Source: Niveispirillum sp048066115
Lineage (GTDB): Bacteria > Pseudomonadota > Alphaproteobacteria > Azospirillales > Azospirillaceae
Reading direction: 5' to 3'
Length of the DNA: 64,000 nt
NCBI RefSeq assembly: GCF_048066115.1
Contig: NZ_JBLTYX010000003.1
Coordinates: 1-64,000 of the forward strand
The notes beneath the pieces are model-generated. The model was given only the letters and a program-made list of their open reading frames with translations, was not told the DNA's origin and did not search any database. Positions within the stretch are counted from its first letter, which is position 1. Every line of letters begins with the position of its first letter. This document shows, piece after piece, positions 43,838 through 52,304 of this stretch. Position numbers and translations under genes: made by a program.

Positions 43838-44983
43838 CTAGCGACGCAGGCTGGCCGATACCACACCCGGCATCAATCCACGGTCCGATGCATCGTTGCG
43901 GGCTTGGCTTTGCACCGGATCCCTGGCCAGCTCGGCCCGGGTACGTGGCCCCAGCACCTCTTCCATCTGGTCCTCGCTCAGCACCGCCTTGTCGAAGTCG
44001 GACAGGGAATTGGCACGGATCAGCGACCGGATGGTGCGCAGATAATCCTCCCCCCGCTCCGAATAGGCGCCCAGGGCATTCACCAGGGCCAGACCGCTGA
44101 CCGGCTTGTCCTGGCCGCGCAGGCTGGCCCGCATCTGCCGAAACTGGGTATAGGCGCGGTGGGTGTTCAGATTATGGATATAGCTGTCGACGCTGCCCTT
44201 GGGATCGTCGAAGGATTTGAAGCGGTGTGTCTCGCCCTGGCGGCGGTTGCGGGGCACGATGCCCTGGTCTTCCGCCTTGAAGGTCAGCTGCCCGAACAGG
44301 GCGTTGCCTTTCTGGGCAAAACGCGAGGTACCCCAACCGCTCTCCTCTGCCGCCTGGGCCAGCGCCAGGGAGACGGGGACGACGTCCACACGCTGCAACA
44401 GCGCCTTGGTATTGACCTCGCCATCGGCGGTCAGCCCATAACGGACGGCCAGATCGGCCAGCCAGCGCCGATCCTGCGGCGCCAGACCCTGGCCGCCCTG
44501 ACGGACGGTATGCAGCCGGCGCAGACGATCGCGATCCTGCTCGATCCGTTCATTGGTCATCAGGATCAGCGGCAGCAACGTCTTCACGAACAAGGCCTTA
44601 CGGTCATCCGTGCTGTCCATGGCGGTCATGCCGGTGGGCAGGTCGGTCAGCACCAGGCGCGGCACCGCCGTCTCCCCGCTGCGCACCGTTTCGATGCGGT
44701 ATTCACGGGCATGGAACAGGTCCAGCGTGGACTTGGCGTCCAGCTTGAAAGACGGGTCATGGCGCGTCGTGGCGGCCGCCATCTCCACCGTGAAGCCCGG
44801 ATCGGGCCGCAGCACCGGCAGCAGGAATTCCTGCGCCGTCCGGTCCAGCGAACGGCTGGAAGCGGTGATGAACACGGTTGCCGGAAGGATGGCGGTGATA
44901 AGCATAAATAGGGCGGACACGCCCCAAATGCGGGCAGCCGTACCGCGGGGGCTCACATGGCCCTCGTTCGCGTCTGTCAGCAT
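43838..44983 (-). CDS. Glucosaminidase-domain protein (Bax-like)
   Basis: A 381-residue protein with one N-terminal membrane helix (about 20-42) and a C-terminal N-acetylglucosaminidase domain (PF01832-type). The domain is recognised by VPVSLALAQAAEESGWGTSRFAQKGNALFGQ near residue 205-235 with its catalytic Glu, and the ending region PKGSVDSYIHNLNTH. It resembles E. coli Bax and should cut peptidoglycan glycan strands. The start has GAGG ten bases upstream. Confidence 0.87.
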   Translation of the reverse strand: MLTDANEGHVSPRGTAARIWGVSALFMLITAILPATVFITASSRSLDRTAQEFLLPVLRPDPGFTVEMAAATTRHDPSFKLDAKSTLDLFHAREYRIETVRSGETAVPRLVLTDLPTGMTAMDSTDDRKALFVKTLLPLILMTNERIEQDRDRLRRLHTVRQGGQGLAPQDRRWLADLAVRYGLTADGEVNTKALLQRVDVVPVSLALAQAAEESGWGTSRFAQKGNALFGQLTFKAEDQGIVPRNRRQGETHRFKSFDDPKGSVDSYIHNLNTHRAYTQFRQMRASLRGQDKPVSGLALVNALGAYSERGEDYLRTIRSLIRANSLSDFDKAVLSEDQMEEVLGPRTRAELARDPVQSQARNDASDRGLMPGVVSASLRR

Positions 44984-45317
44984 GTTTGTTCAACCTCTTA
45001 CAGTCCAAGCCGAAAGGACGTGGCGCGCCGCCCGAAAACCCGGGCGCACGTTCGTCATTTTGCCGGAGCAAACTCCGCACTTTGGCCTTTGGCCCCTAAT
45101 AAGGCCGGCCCAACAGCGTCAGCGTTAACACCTTAATGGTAACACCTTTCAACGGACCCCTTCCGATAGGGTAAACCGTTGCGCAGGCTTCGTGCCGGTG
45201 GGGTCAGAATTCCCCGCGAAGGGGCCCCATACCCCCCGGCACGCCGTCTGTCGACGCATGATATCCCAGGCCATTGCGACCGAATTGAGGCACAATTCAG
45301 GCCAAGGGATGCGCACC
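44984..45317. other. Structured intergenic region between nfuA and the glucosaminidase gene
   Basis: No reading frame here looks like a gene. It contains a stem CGTGCCGG (45191-45198) with CCGGCACG (45236-45243) that encloses CCCC-GCGAA-GGGG, and a hairpin GAATTG-AGGCA-CAATTC (45282-45298). These could be 3' structures of nfuA, a small RNA or part of the glucosaminidase promoter. Confidence 0.4.
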
Positions 45318-45872
45318 TTATCGGATTTGCTGAACCTCGACAACCTCGGGAATGTAATAGCGCAGCATGTTTTCGATGCCGGCCTTCAAAGTGGCGGTAC
45401 TGCTGGGGCAACCGGCGCACGCACCCTTCATGGCAAGGTAGACCACGCCCTTGTCGAAGCCGTGGAAGGTGATGTCGCCGCCATCCTGGGCCACGGCGGG
45501 GCGCACCTTGGCGTCCAGCAGTTCCTTGATCTGGGCGACGATCTCGTCATCATCCTCGGCGATCTCGTTATCGTCAGCCTTGGCCTGGGTCAGCACGGGC
45601 TTGCCCGTGGCGAAATGTTCCATGATGGCGCCCAGGATACCGGGCTTCATCACGTACCAGTCGCGGCCGGCATCCTTGGTCACGGTGATGAAGTCACCGG
45701 CCAGGAAAACACGGGTTACCCCTTCCACCGCGAACAGCCGGTCGGCCAAGGGCGAACGGGCGGCCGCGTCGGCGGCATCGGTGAAATCGGCGGTACCGGT
45801 GCCCAGAACGTCCCGGCCCGGCAGGAACTTCAGCGTGGCCGGGTTCGGGGTCTCTTCGGTCTGGATGAACAT
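45318..45872 (-). CDS. nfuA: NfuA-type Fe-S carrier protein
   Basis: A 184-residue iron-sulphur cluster scaffold/carrier. The N-terminal Nfu domain begins MFIQTEETPNPATLKFLPGR, and the C-terminal NifU-like domain carries the cluster motif MKGACAGCPSSTATLK (CxxC near residues 153-156). This two-domain form is the mitochondrial/alphaproteobacterial Nfu type. A three-unit tandem repeat lies upstream, and the haem-related genes are read into it on the same strand. Confidence 0.94.
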   Translation of the reverse strand: MFIQTEETPNPATLKFLPGRDVLGTGTADFTDAADAAARSPLADRLFAVEGVTRVFLAGDFITVTKDAGRDWYVMKPGILGAIMEHFATGKPVLTQAKADDNEIAEDDDEIVAQIKELLDAKVRPAVAQDGGDITFHGFDKGVVYLAMKGACAGCPSSTATLKAGIENMLRYYIPEVVEVQQIR

Positions 45873-45888
45873 CTGGTGCGATCCTGAT

Positions 45889-45967
45889 CATGCCGTTGTG
45901 GCGTGAGCCTCGAACATGCCATTAAGGCGTGAGCCTCAAATCATGCCATTGAGGCGTTAACCCCGAA
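45889..45967. repeat. Three-unit tandem repeat upstream of nfuA
   Basis: Three imperfect copies of about 26 bases, each starting CATGCC and continuing with GGCGTGAGCCTC or GGCGTTAACCCC, occur in tandem between the ferrochelatase-like stop and the nfuA start. Copies 1 and 2 share 12 identical bases (GGCGTGAGCCTC); copy 3 is diverged. Confidence 0.7.
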
Positions 45968-45990
45968 GTTGGGGCCAATGCCCGGCATAA

Positions 45991-47025
45991 TCAAGCCATG
46001 GCGGCGTCACGCATGGCAGCCACCGCCATGCGCCGGTATGGGCAATGGGCATGATTATCGGGACACAGACGCCGCCCGAACCCCGCACAGACCCCTGCCC
46101 GGCCGGCCAGCGCCTGACGCACCAACGGCGCCAGTTCCCCACCCTCCGCCAGGGCGGGACGGGCCAAGGTCAGTGACAGGATGCCCGATGCCGCACCCAG
46201 GTCACGCCATTCGCCCTCGAAATCCGCCCATTGCGCCCGGATCAGCGGCCAGGGCGACAGAGGCAGGATGGCAAGCGACGGGGTACGGCAGCGCCGGATC
46301 GCTTGTTCCACGGACAGCATTCCGCCTTCATCGAAGCCCGGCACATCCAGCCGCGCCGTGGCGATGCGCGCCGCCGGCACATCCATCAGCTTGGCCAATT
46401 CCCCCGCCAGCCGCCCCATCTGCCAGGATAGCGGATCACCACCCGCCCAGCCCGTGCCGGGGGTCACCAGCAGGAGCGATCCGGTACCGCCGGGCGCCAG
46501 TACCTCACCCGTCCGCAGTGACAAGGCGCGCAGCACCGCGGCATCGGTGGGATGGCAGCAAAGGCTGCTGGTCGGCACATCCAGGCCCGCCGCATTGGCC
46601 GCCCGATGCCAGGCCTGCAGCGCCATGCCGTTCAGCCCGCCGGAAAACAGGGGCGACGGCGGCACCAGCACCAGCCGGTCGGGCTTGAACGCCACCACCT
46701 CATGGGCGATGGCGATGGGCGATGGCGGGGCAAACAGGCCGGCGGTGAACACCCGCACGATGCCGTCGCCCCACAGGGCGTTCTCCAGCGCACCTTCCAT
46801 CGGTTCCTCCACCACCGCCGCCATTTCGTCCAGAACGAAATGGCGGGCCAGCAGCCGGGCACGCAGGCCCAGCAGCGGACGCAGGGGCAGGGAGGGAGGT
46901 CGCGGCCGCGCGGCCGCCAGCAGGGCCCGCAGATAGGGCAATACCAACCCGTCCGCCGCCGGTTGACCCGGCTGCATCAAAATGACGGCAATGCGGTCCC
47001 GCAGGCTGTTGGTCACCACAGGCAC
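45991..47025 (-). CDS. Divergent ferrochelatase-like protein lacking the catalytic His motif
   Basis: A 344-residue protein that still follows the ferrochelatase fold. KPDRLVLVPPSPLFSGGLNG aligns with the family's 'LPLYPQFS' strand, and LDVPTSSLCCHPTD and GDPLSWQMGRLAGELAKLM also match. But where active HemH has SAHGLP with the metal-binding histidine, this protein has VTPGTGW, and the later SEHxETLxE segment is replaced by LSPWPLIRAQWADFEGEW. A C-terminal CX7CX5C (VCAGFGRRLCPDNHAHCP) resembles the [2Fe-2S]-binding tail of alphaproteobacterial ferrochelatases. Start is GTG 47025. It lies 21 bases downstream of hemE, the place of hemH in relatives. Enzymatic activity seems unlikely. Confidence 0.75.
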   Translation of the reverse strand: MPVVTNSLRDRIAVILMQPGQPAADGLVLPYLRALLAAARPRPPSLPLRPLLGLRARLLARHFVLDEMAAVVEEPMEGALENALWGDGIVRVFTAGLFAPPSPIAIAHEVVAFKPDRLVLVPPSPLFSGGLNGMALQAWHRAANAAGLDVPTSSLCCHPTDAAVLRALSLRTGEVLAPGGTGSLLLVTPGTGWAGGDPLSWQMGRLAGELAKLMDVPAARIATARLDVPGFDEGGMLSVEQAIRRCRTPSLAILPLSPWPLIRAQWADFEGEWRDLGAASGILSLTLARPALAEGGELAPLVRQALAGRAGVCAGFGRRLCPDNHAHCPYRRMAVAAMRDAAMA

Positions 47026-47046
47026 ACAAATTGTAGGGTCTTAGAA

Positions 47047-48111
47047 TCAACCCCTTGTGGCAGGCTTCCAGTCCCGGATCAATCCAGCCAAACGGTATAC
47101 GTTTTCCGGTGGGGTTTCCTTGATGATGCCATGGCCCAGATTGAAGATGAACGGCCCATGACCCAGCGTGTCGAGCAGGTTCAGCACGGCCCGGTCCATC
47201 GCTTCCCCGCCGGCGATCAGCAGCACGGGATCAAGATTTCCCTGCACCGCCACCTTGCCCTGCAGCTTTTCCGCCGCCCAGGCGGCCGGTACGCCGGGGT
47301 CCAACGACACGGCATCTACACCGGCCTGTTCCACGAAGCTTTCCAGGTTCAGCCCGGCCATGCGCGGAAAGCCGATGATCGGGGTTTCCGGATGCTTTTC
47401 CTTCAGGGCGGCGGTGATGCGCTTGGTAGGGGCCACGACAAAACGCTGGAAATCGGCCGCGGACAAGGCACCGGCCCAGCTGTCGAACAGCTGGACGAGT
47501 TCGGCACCGGCCTGGATCTGCATCGACAGATATTCCACCGTCGCTTCGACCAGAATGTCGATCAGCCGGTTGAAGCCAACGGGGTCGGTATAGGCGAAAC
47601 GCTTCACATGCGCATATTCCTTCGATCCTGCCCCTTCCACCATGTAACAGGCAACGGTCCAGGGCGATCCCGCGAAGCCGATCAGGGCCGTCCGTTCATC
47701 CAGGGCGGCCCGAATGCGTGACACCGTCTCATAAACGGGTGCCGCCCGCCGGTGCAGGCTGGACAGATCCAGTTTCAGCAGGCCCTGCTGGCTACGGATG
47801 GCGTCCAGCACCGGCCCTTCGCCTTCGGCAAAGCGCAGGCCCTGGCCCAAGGCGTGGGGTACGATCAGGATGTCGGAGAACAGGATGGCGGCATCCATGC
47901 CATACCGGCGAAGCGGCTGCAGGGTGACCTCGCACGCCATTTCCGGGTTCATGCACAGGTCCAGGAACCCGCCCGCCTGGGCCCGCAGCTGCCGGTATTC
48001 GGGCAGATAGCGTCCCGCCTGCCGCATCAGCCAGAAGGGCGGCGGGGTCTGGGGATGGCCGGCCAGGGCGGCCAGCATCTTCTTGGGCGGAACGGGAGAT
48101 AGCGACGTCAT
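47047..48111 (-). CDS. hemE: Uroporphyrinogen decarboxylase
   Basis: A 354-residue haem-pathway enzyme that converts uroporphyrinogen III to coproporphyrinogen III. The signature PFWLMRQAGRYLPEYR is at residues 25-40 with its active-site Arg residues, and IGFAGSPWTVACYMVEG near residue 140 is the second. The C-terminus FNLGHGIIKETPPENV is also typical. It lies directly beside the DnaA-box region; hemE next to the origin is the arrangement known in Caulobacter and relatives. Confidence 0.97.
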   Translation of the reverse strand: MTSLSPVPPKKMLAALAGHPQTPPPFWLMRQAGRYLPEYRQLRAQAGGFLDLCMNPEMACEVTLQPLRRYGMDAAILFSDILIVPHALGQGLRFAEGEGPVLDAIRSQQGLLKLDLSSLHRRAAPVYETVSRIRAALDERTALIGFAGSPWTVACYMVEGAGSKEYAHVKRFAYTDPVGFNRLIDILVEATVEYLSMQIQAGAELVQLFDSWAGALSAADFQRFVVAPTKRITAALKEKHPETPIIGFPRMAGLNLESFVEQAGVDAVSLDPGVPAAWAAEKLQGKVAVQGNLDPVLLIAGGEAMDRAVLNLLDTLGHGPFIFNLGHGIIKETPPENVYRLAGLIRDWKPATRG

Positions 48112-48149
48112 GGATAGGGACCCGGATCACGAAAAGCCAAAGCGCGCGG

Positions 48150-48430
48150 ACTTTATCCCATGCCCCTCCTTAAAACTTTAATTTTTTAGATGAAGGATTG
48201 AGGGTGTAGTGGGGCCTGTGGATAACGGTAATTCCATTTTGTCCGCAAATTTTTCCACAAGCTGGTTTCACAGTTCCAGGTGTGGAAAAAAATTGTGGAA
48301 AACTTTATGGACCTTATGTCAAGGCCCGCGGAAATACAGGCATCTCCGGGATCATTGCGATGTGGGGACAATTGACGCCATGCCGCCGATTCGTCCTTGA
48401 TTCACAGGCAAACCCGCCGGCTTAATCCCA
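48150..48430. other. oriC: Probable chromosomal replication origin (oriC)
   Basis: The 436-base gap between divergent hemE and ppsR is markedly AT-rich at 48170-48310. It has a perfect DnaA box TTATCCACA (minus strand, 48217-48225) and three boxes with one change (TTTTCCACA) at 48251-48259 plus, 48281-48289 minus and 48294-48302 minus. An AT-rich candidate unwinding element (TTAAAACTTTAATTTTTTAG, 48170-48189) precedes them. Two GANTC sites lie at 48388 and 48399. Location next to hemE and parAB fits alphaproteobacterial origins. No full CtrA box was seen here. Confidence 0.85.
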
Positions 48431-48547
48431 AGCCGCGCAACCGGGCCGATAAAACCGGGCTTGCCAGGGATGGAAAAGCCCGGCTACGCATTTCCTGCCC
48501 GTTCACACACATCCGTCCCCGACATATCCCCAGGAGCGGCCCACAGG

Positions 48548-49435
48548 ATGCACCCCGGCGATCATCATGGCGGCCATATAAAGCCGCCCACGGCCCCCCG
48601 GAATTTCCACCTGCATCTGGTTTCCGATGCGACGGGGGAGACGATCAATTCCGTCGCCCGCGCCTGCGTCAGCCAGTTCGACCAGGTGCATCCGATCGAG
48701 CATTTCTGGAACCTCGTCCGCACCGAACGTCAGCTGGACATGGTGCTGGAAGGTATCCGCGAACATCCGGGCCTGGTGATGTTCACCCTGGTGAACGAGA
48801 AGCTGCGGCATAAGTTGCAGGATACCTGCCGGGAACTGTCGATCCCCAGCATCTCCGTGCTGGACCCGCTGATCGCGGCGGTGGGCAATTATCTGGGCCA
48901 GCAGAGCCAGAGCAAGCCGGGGCGCCAGCATGCCCTGACCGCCGAATATTTCGGCCGCATCGATGCCATGGATTTCGCGCTCAACCATGATGACGGGCAA
49001 AGCGCCTGGGGCCTGCATGATGCCGACGTCATCCTGGTGGGGGTCAGCCGCACGTCGAAGACCCCGACCTGCATCTATCTGGCCAATCGCGGCATCAAGG
49101 CGGCCAACATCCCCTATGTGCCCAACATCCCACTGCCGCCGGAACTGGACCAGCTGACCAGGCCGCTGATCGTGGGCCTGACCAAGGATCCCGAACGGCT
49201 GGTGCAGATCCGCCGCAACCGGCTGAAACTGCTGAACCAGGGCGACGATACCAGCTATACCGATCCCGAACGGGTGCGGGAGGAGCTGCTGGAGGCACGG
49301 CGCCTGTTCACGCGCAAGGGCTGGGCCGTCATCGATGTCTCGCGCCGGTCGATCGAGGAGACGGCGGCGGAAGTGATGATGCTGCTGGCCCGCCGGCGGC
49401 CACAGGCGGTTCCCGGCGTGCAGGGGGATGATTGA
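48548..49435 (+). CDS. ppsR: Bifunctional kinase/phosphorylase regulator of PEP synthase or PPDK (DUF299)
   Basis: A 295-residue ADP-dependent regulatory kinase/pyrophosphorylase acting on PEP synthase or pyruvate,phosphate dikinase. It shows FHLHLVSDATGETINSVARA near the N-terminus and the P-loop-like VGVSRTSKTPTCIYLANRG near 163-180, with the family ending. Which of the two partner enzymes it regulates cannot be told from the sequence. Start ATG 48548 is preceded by GGAG and by CAGG next to it; the frame is open 87 bases earlier, but those residues are not conserved. First gene of the operon that leaves oriC rightward. Confidence 0.92.
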   Translation: MHPGDHHGGHIKPPTAPRNFHLHLVSDATGETINSVARACVSQFDQVHPIEHFWNLVRTERQLDMVLEGIREHPGLVMFTLVNEKLRHKLQDTCRELSIPSISVLDPLIAAVGNYLGQQSQSKPGRQHALTAEYFGRIDAMDFALNHDDGQSAWGLHDADVILVGVSRTSKTPTCIYLANRGIKAANIPYVPNIPLPPELDQLTRPLIVGLTKDPERLVQIRRNRLKLLNQGDDTSYTDPERVREELLEARRLFTRKGWAVIDVSRRSIEETAAEVMMLLARRRPQAVPGVQGDD

Positions 49436-50049
49436 TGTCCGCCTTCCTGACATCCGAACCGGTCATCCTGGCCTCGGCCAGCGCGTCGCGTCGCCGCATG
49501 CTGGAAGCCGCCGGGGTTGAGGTGCATGCCGAAGCCGCGCGTGTGGATGAGGAGGAGATCAAACATTCCGGCAAGGCCGCCGGCATGAAGCCGCCGGAGG
49601 TGGCCGAGGCCCTGGCCGACCTGAAAGCCTCCAAGCTGGCGCGCAAATACACATCCGGCTATGTGGTCGGTGGCGACCAGATGCTGGAATGCGACGGGCG
49701 CTGGTTCGACAAGCCGGTGGACCGGGCCGATGCCGCTGGCCATCTGCGCCTGCTGTCGGGCCGCACCCACACGCTTTATTCCGCCGTGGTGGTTTTCCAC
49801 AATGGCGTGCGCGTCTGGCACCATATCGACCATGCCACCCTGACCATGCGGCCTTTGTCCGATGCCTTCATCGACCGCTATCTGGATGCGGCGGGCGACG
49901 TGGTGCTGTCCTGCGCCGGCTCTTATCAGGTGGAAGGGCTGGGGGCGCAGCTGTTCAACAAGGTGAAGGGCGACCATTTCACCATCCAGGGCCTGCCCCT
50001 GCTGCCGCTGCTGGATTTCCTGCGCGTGCGGCGGGTGCTGCCGTCCTGA
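49435..50049 (+). CDS. maf: Maf-family nucleotide pyrophosphatase
   Basis: A 204-residue house-cleaning pyrophosphatase of the Maf/HAM1-like fold, acting on non-canonical nucleoside triphosphates. The signature ILASASASRRRMLEAAG is at the N-terminus, and the acidic site YVVGGDQMLECDGRWFDKP follows, near residue 75-95. Its ATG shares one base with the ppsR stop (TGATG). Typical near-origin partner of aroE and coaE. Confidence 0.93.
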   Translation: MSAFLTSEPVILASASASRRRMLEAAGVEVHAEAARVDEEEIKHSGKAAGMKPPEVAEALADLKASKLARKYTSGYVVGGDQMLECDGRWFDKPVDRADAAGHLRLLSGRTHTLYSAVVVFHNGVRVWHHIDHATLTMRPLSDAFIDRYLDAAGDVVLSCAGSYQVEGLGAQLFNKVKGDHFTIQGLPLLPLLDFLRVRRVLPS

Positions 50050-50065
50050 CCGGGAGAGAGCGTGA

Positions 50066-50911
50066 ATGTTGACGGGTAAGGGGCTGGTCGCGGGCGTCAT
50101 GGGCTGGCCCATCAGCCATTCGCGCAGCCCGCTTTTGCACGGGTTCTGGCTGCGCCAATACGGCATCGACGGGGCCTATGTGCCGCTGGCCGTACCGCCC
50201 GACCGGGCCGAACAGGCCATCCGCGCCTTGCCGGCACTGGGTTTCCGGGGCTGCAACGTCACCATCCCGCACAAGGAGGTGGCGTTCCGCATCGTCGACC
50301 GGCTGCATGGCTGCGCCCGGCGCATAGGCGCGGTGAACACCATCATCGTGGCCGAGGACGGCACCCTGGAAGGCCGCAATACCGATGCGTTCGGCTTCTG
50401 GGAAAACCTGGTGGCCAGCGTGCCGGCCGGTTGGTCCGTCACCACCGGCCCGTCGGTGGTGCTGGGGGCAGGGGGGGCCGCACGCGCCATCGTTGTGGCG
50501 CTGCTGGATGCCGGCGCACCGGAAATCCGCCTGCTGAACCGTACCCAGGCGCGGGCGGCGGAAATTGCCGCCGATCTGGGCGACCCGCGCATCCGGGTGG
50601 GCGCCTGGGACGGGCGCGACCAGACGCTGGACGGTGCCGTGCTGCTGGTCAACAGCACCAGCCAGGGCATGAACGGCTACCCGCCGCTGGAGATCGACCT
50701 GTCGGCCCTGCCGCTGCAGGCGGTGGTGACCGACATCGTCTATGTCCCGCTGGTCACACCGCTGCTGGAAGCTGCAGCGGCGCGGGGCAACCCGACGGTG
50801 GATGGGCTGGGCATGCTGCTGCACCAGGCGCGGCCGGGCTTCCATGCCTGGTTCGGGCGTGATCCGCAGGTGACGGATGATCTGCGCCGCTTCGTGCTGG
50901 ACCCGCGATGA
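50066..50911 (+). CDS. aroE: Shikimate dehydrogenase
   Basis: A 281-residue NADP-dependent enzyme of aromatic amino-acid synthesis, reducing 3-dehydroshikimate. The substrate site shows GWPISHSRSPLLHGFWL and CNVTIPHKE with the catalytic Lys near 72. The cofactor site is VVLGAGGAARAIVVALLDAG near 132. Its stop overlaps the coaE start by four bases (ATGA). Confidence 0.96.
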   Translation: MLTGKGLVAGVMGWPISHSRSPLLHGFWLRQYGIDGAYVPLAVPPDRAEQAIRALPALGFRGCNVTIPHKEVAFRIVDRLHGCARRIGAVNTIIVAEDGTLEGRNTDAFGFWENLVASVPAGWSVTTGPSVVLGAGGAARAIVVALLDAGAPEIRLLNRTQARAAEIAADLGDPRIRVGAWDGRDQTLDGAVLLVNSTSQGMNGYPPLEIDLSALPLQAVVTDIVYVPLVTPLLEAAAARGNPTVDGLGMLLHQARPGFHAWFGRDPQVTDDLRRFVLDPR

Positions 50912-51531
50912 TCATCCTGGGCCTGACCGGTTCCATCGGCATGGGCAAGTCCACGGCGGCAACCATGCTGCGCCGTCTGGGTGTGCCCGTGCATGATGCC
51001 GATGCCTGCGTCCATCGCCTTTATGCCAGGGGCGGCAAGGCGGTGGCCAAGGTTCAGGCCCTGTTTCCCGACGCGGTGCGGGATGGTGCCGTGGACCGCA
51101 CGGCCCTGTCGGCCGCTGTTCTGGGCAAGCCGGCGGCGTTGAAGCGGCTGGAGGCGGCGGTGCATCCGCTGACCCGCGCCGATGCCCACGATTTCCTGAA
51201 ACGCTGTGCCCGCCGCCATGTGCCCGTGGCGGTGATGGATATCCCGCTGCTCTATGAGACGAAGGGGGAGCGGCGGGTGGATGCGGTCATCGTCGTATCG
51301 GCCCCCGCCTATCTGCAGCGCCAGCGCGTCCTGGCCCGGCCGGGCATGAACCCGGCCAAGCTGGCCAATATCCTGGCCCGGCAGGTGCCGGATGCGGTGA
51401 AGCGTCGGCGGGCGGATTTCGTGGTGCCCACGGGTGCCGGCCGGCGCTTGACGCTGATCCACCTGCGCCGCATCGTGGCGGCCATGAAGGGTCGAAAGGC
51501 CAAGGCCTGGTCGCCCGCACGGAAGGCGTGA
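50908..51531 (+). CDS. coaE: Dephospho-CoA kinase
   Basis: A 207-residue kinase for the last step of coenzyme A synthesis. P-loop GSIGMGKST is at residues 8-16, followed by the substrate motif HDADACVHRLYA and the lid region. The Arg/Lys-rich C-terminal tail (KGRKAKAWSPARKA) is longer than usual. Overlaps aroE by four bases. Confidence 0.95.
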   Translation: MIILGLTGSIGMGKSTAATMLRRLGVPVHDADACVHRLYARGGKAVAKVQALFPDAVRDGAVDRTALSAAVLGKPAALKRLEAAVHPLTRADAHDFLKRCARRHVPVAVMDIPLLYETKGERRVDAVIVVSAPAYLQRQRVLARPGMNPAKLANILARQVPDAVKRRRADFVVPTGAGRRLTLIHLRRIVAAMKGRKAKAWSPARKA

Positions 51532-51536
51532 GAAGC

Positions 51537-52223
51537 ATGCGTGAGATCGTACTGGATACCGAAACCACCGGCATCGACCCGCTGAACGGTGACCGCGTCG
51601 TGGAAATCGGCTGTGTCGAGCTGTTCAACCATGTGGCCACGGGCAAGCATTACCATTGCTATCTGAATCCCGAACGCGACATGCCGGCGGAAGCCGAGGC
51701 GGTGCACGGCCTCTCATCCGCCTTCCTGTCCGACAAGCCGATATTTCCCGCCGTGGTCGGTGATTTCCGGGATTTCATCGGTGACAGCCAGCTGGTCATC
51801 CACAATGCCTCCTTCGATATCGGCTTCCTGAATATGGAGCTGGTGCGGATCGGCATGCCCAAGCTCACCAACCCCGTGGTCGATACGGTGAAGATCGCCC
51901 GCAAGCGCTTCCCCGGCGCGCCGGCCAGCCTGGACGCGCTCTGCCGCCGGTTCGAGATCGACAATTCCAACCGCACCCTGCATGGCGCCCTGCTGGACAG
52001 CCAGCTGCTGGCGGAAGTGTATCTGGAATTGATGGGTGGGCGGCAGCCGGACCTGGTGCTTGCTGGCGGGCCGGTACAGACACAGACGACCACCGATGTC
52101 GGACAGATCAAGCTGGAACGCACCTTCCGGCCGGCGCGTGCCCATGCGCCCTCGGCCGATGAGCTGGCCGCGCATGAGGCGTTTGTGAAGGGGCTGAAAA
52201 ACGCCGCCTGGCTGGCGTCGTGA
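51537..52223 (+). CDS. dnaQ: DNA polymerase III epsilon subunit (proofreading exonuclease)
   Basis: A 228-residue 3'-5' exonuclease of the replicative polymerase. Exo I is LDTETTGIDP (Asp7, Glu9), Exo II lies in IHNASFDIGFL, and Exo III in HGALLDSQLL with the catalytic Asp. The start at ATG 51537 gives the standard N-terminus; a GTG at 51528 is in frame and would overlap the coaE stop. It closes the operon that runs from ppsR away from the origin. Confidence 0.95.
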   Translation: MREIVLDTETTGIDPLNGDRVVEIGCVELFNHVATGKHYHCYLNPERDMPAEAEAVHGLSSAFLSDKPIFPAVVGDFRDFIGDSQLVIHNASFDIGFLNMELVRIGMPKLTNPVVDTVKIARKRFPGAPASLDALCRRFEIDNSNRTLHGALLDSQLLAEVYLELMGGRQPDLVLAGGPVQTQTTTDVGQIKLERTFRPARAHAPSADELAAHEAFVKGLKNAAWLAS

Positions 52224-52240
52224 TCCCGAAATGGAACCTG

Positions 52241-52256
52241 TGTTTCATGTGAAACA
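52241..52256. promoter_or_regulatory. parS: parS-like site 4 (one mismatch), after dnaQ
   Basis: TGTTTCATGTGAAACA differs from parS only at the central C (now T). It lies 17 bases after the dnaQ stop, about 4 kb to the right of the predicted oriC. Confidence 0.7.
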
Positions 52257-52304
52257 GGGCTAGTCATCAAGTTCCCAAGAAAACAACCAACGGAACAGCG
52301 ATCC

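Noticed and set aside
45125..45140. TTAA...TTAA pairs near 45125 and 48171
   Set aside because: Spacing is four bases instead of the seven required for a CtrA site.
45889..45967. CRISPR-like array
   Set aside because: Only three short contiguous imperfect copies with no spacers and no cas genes.
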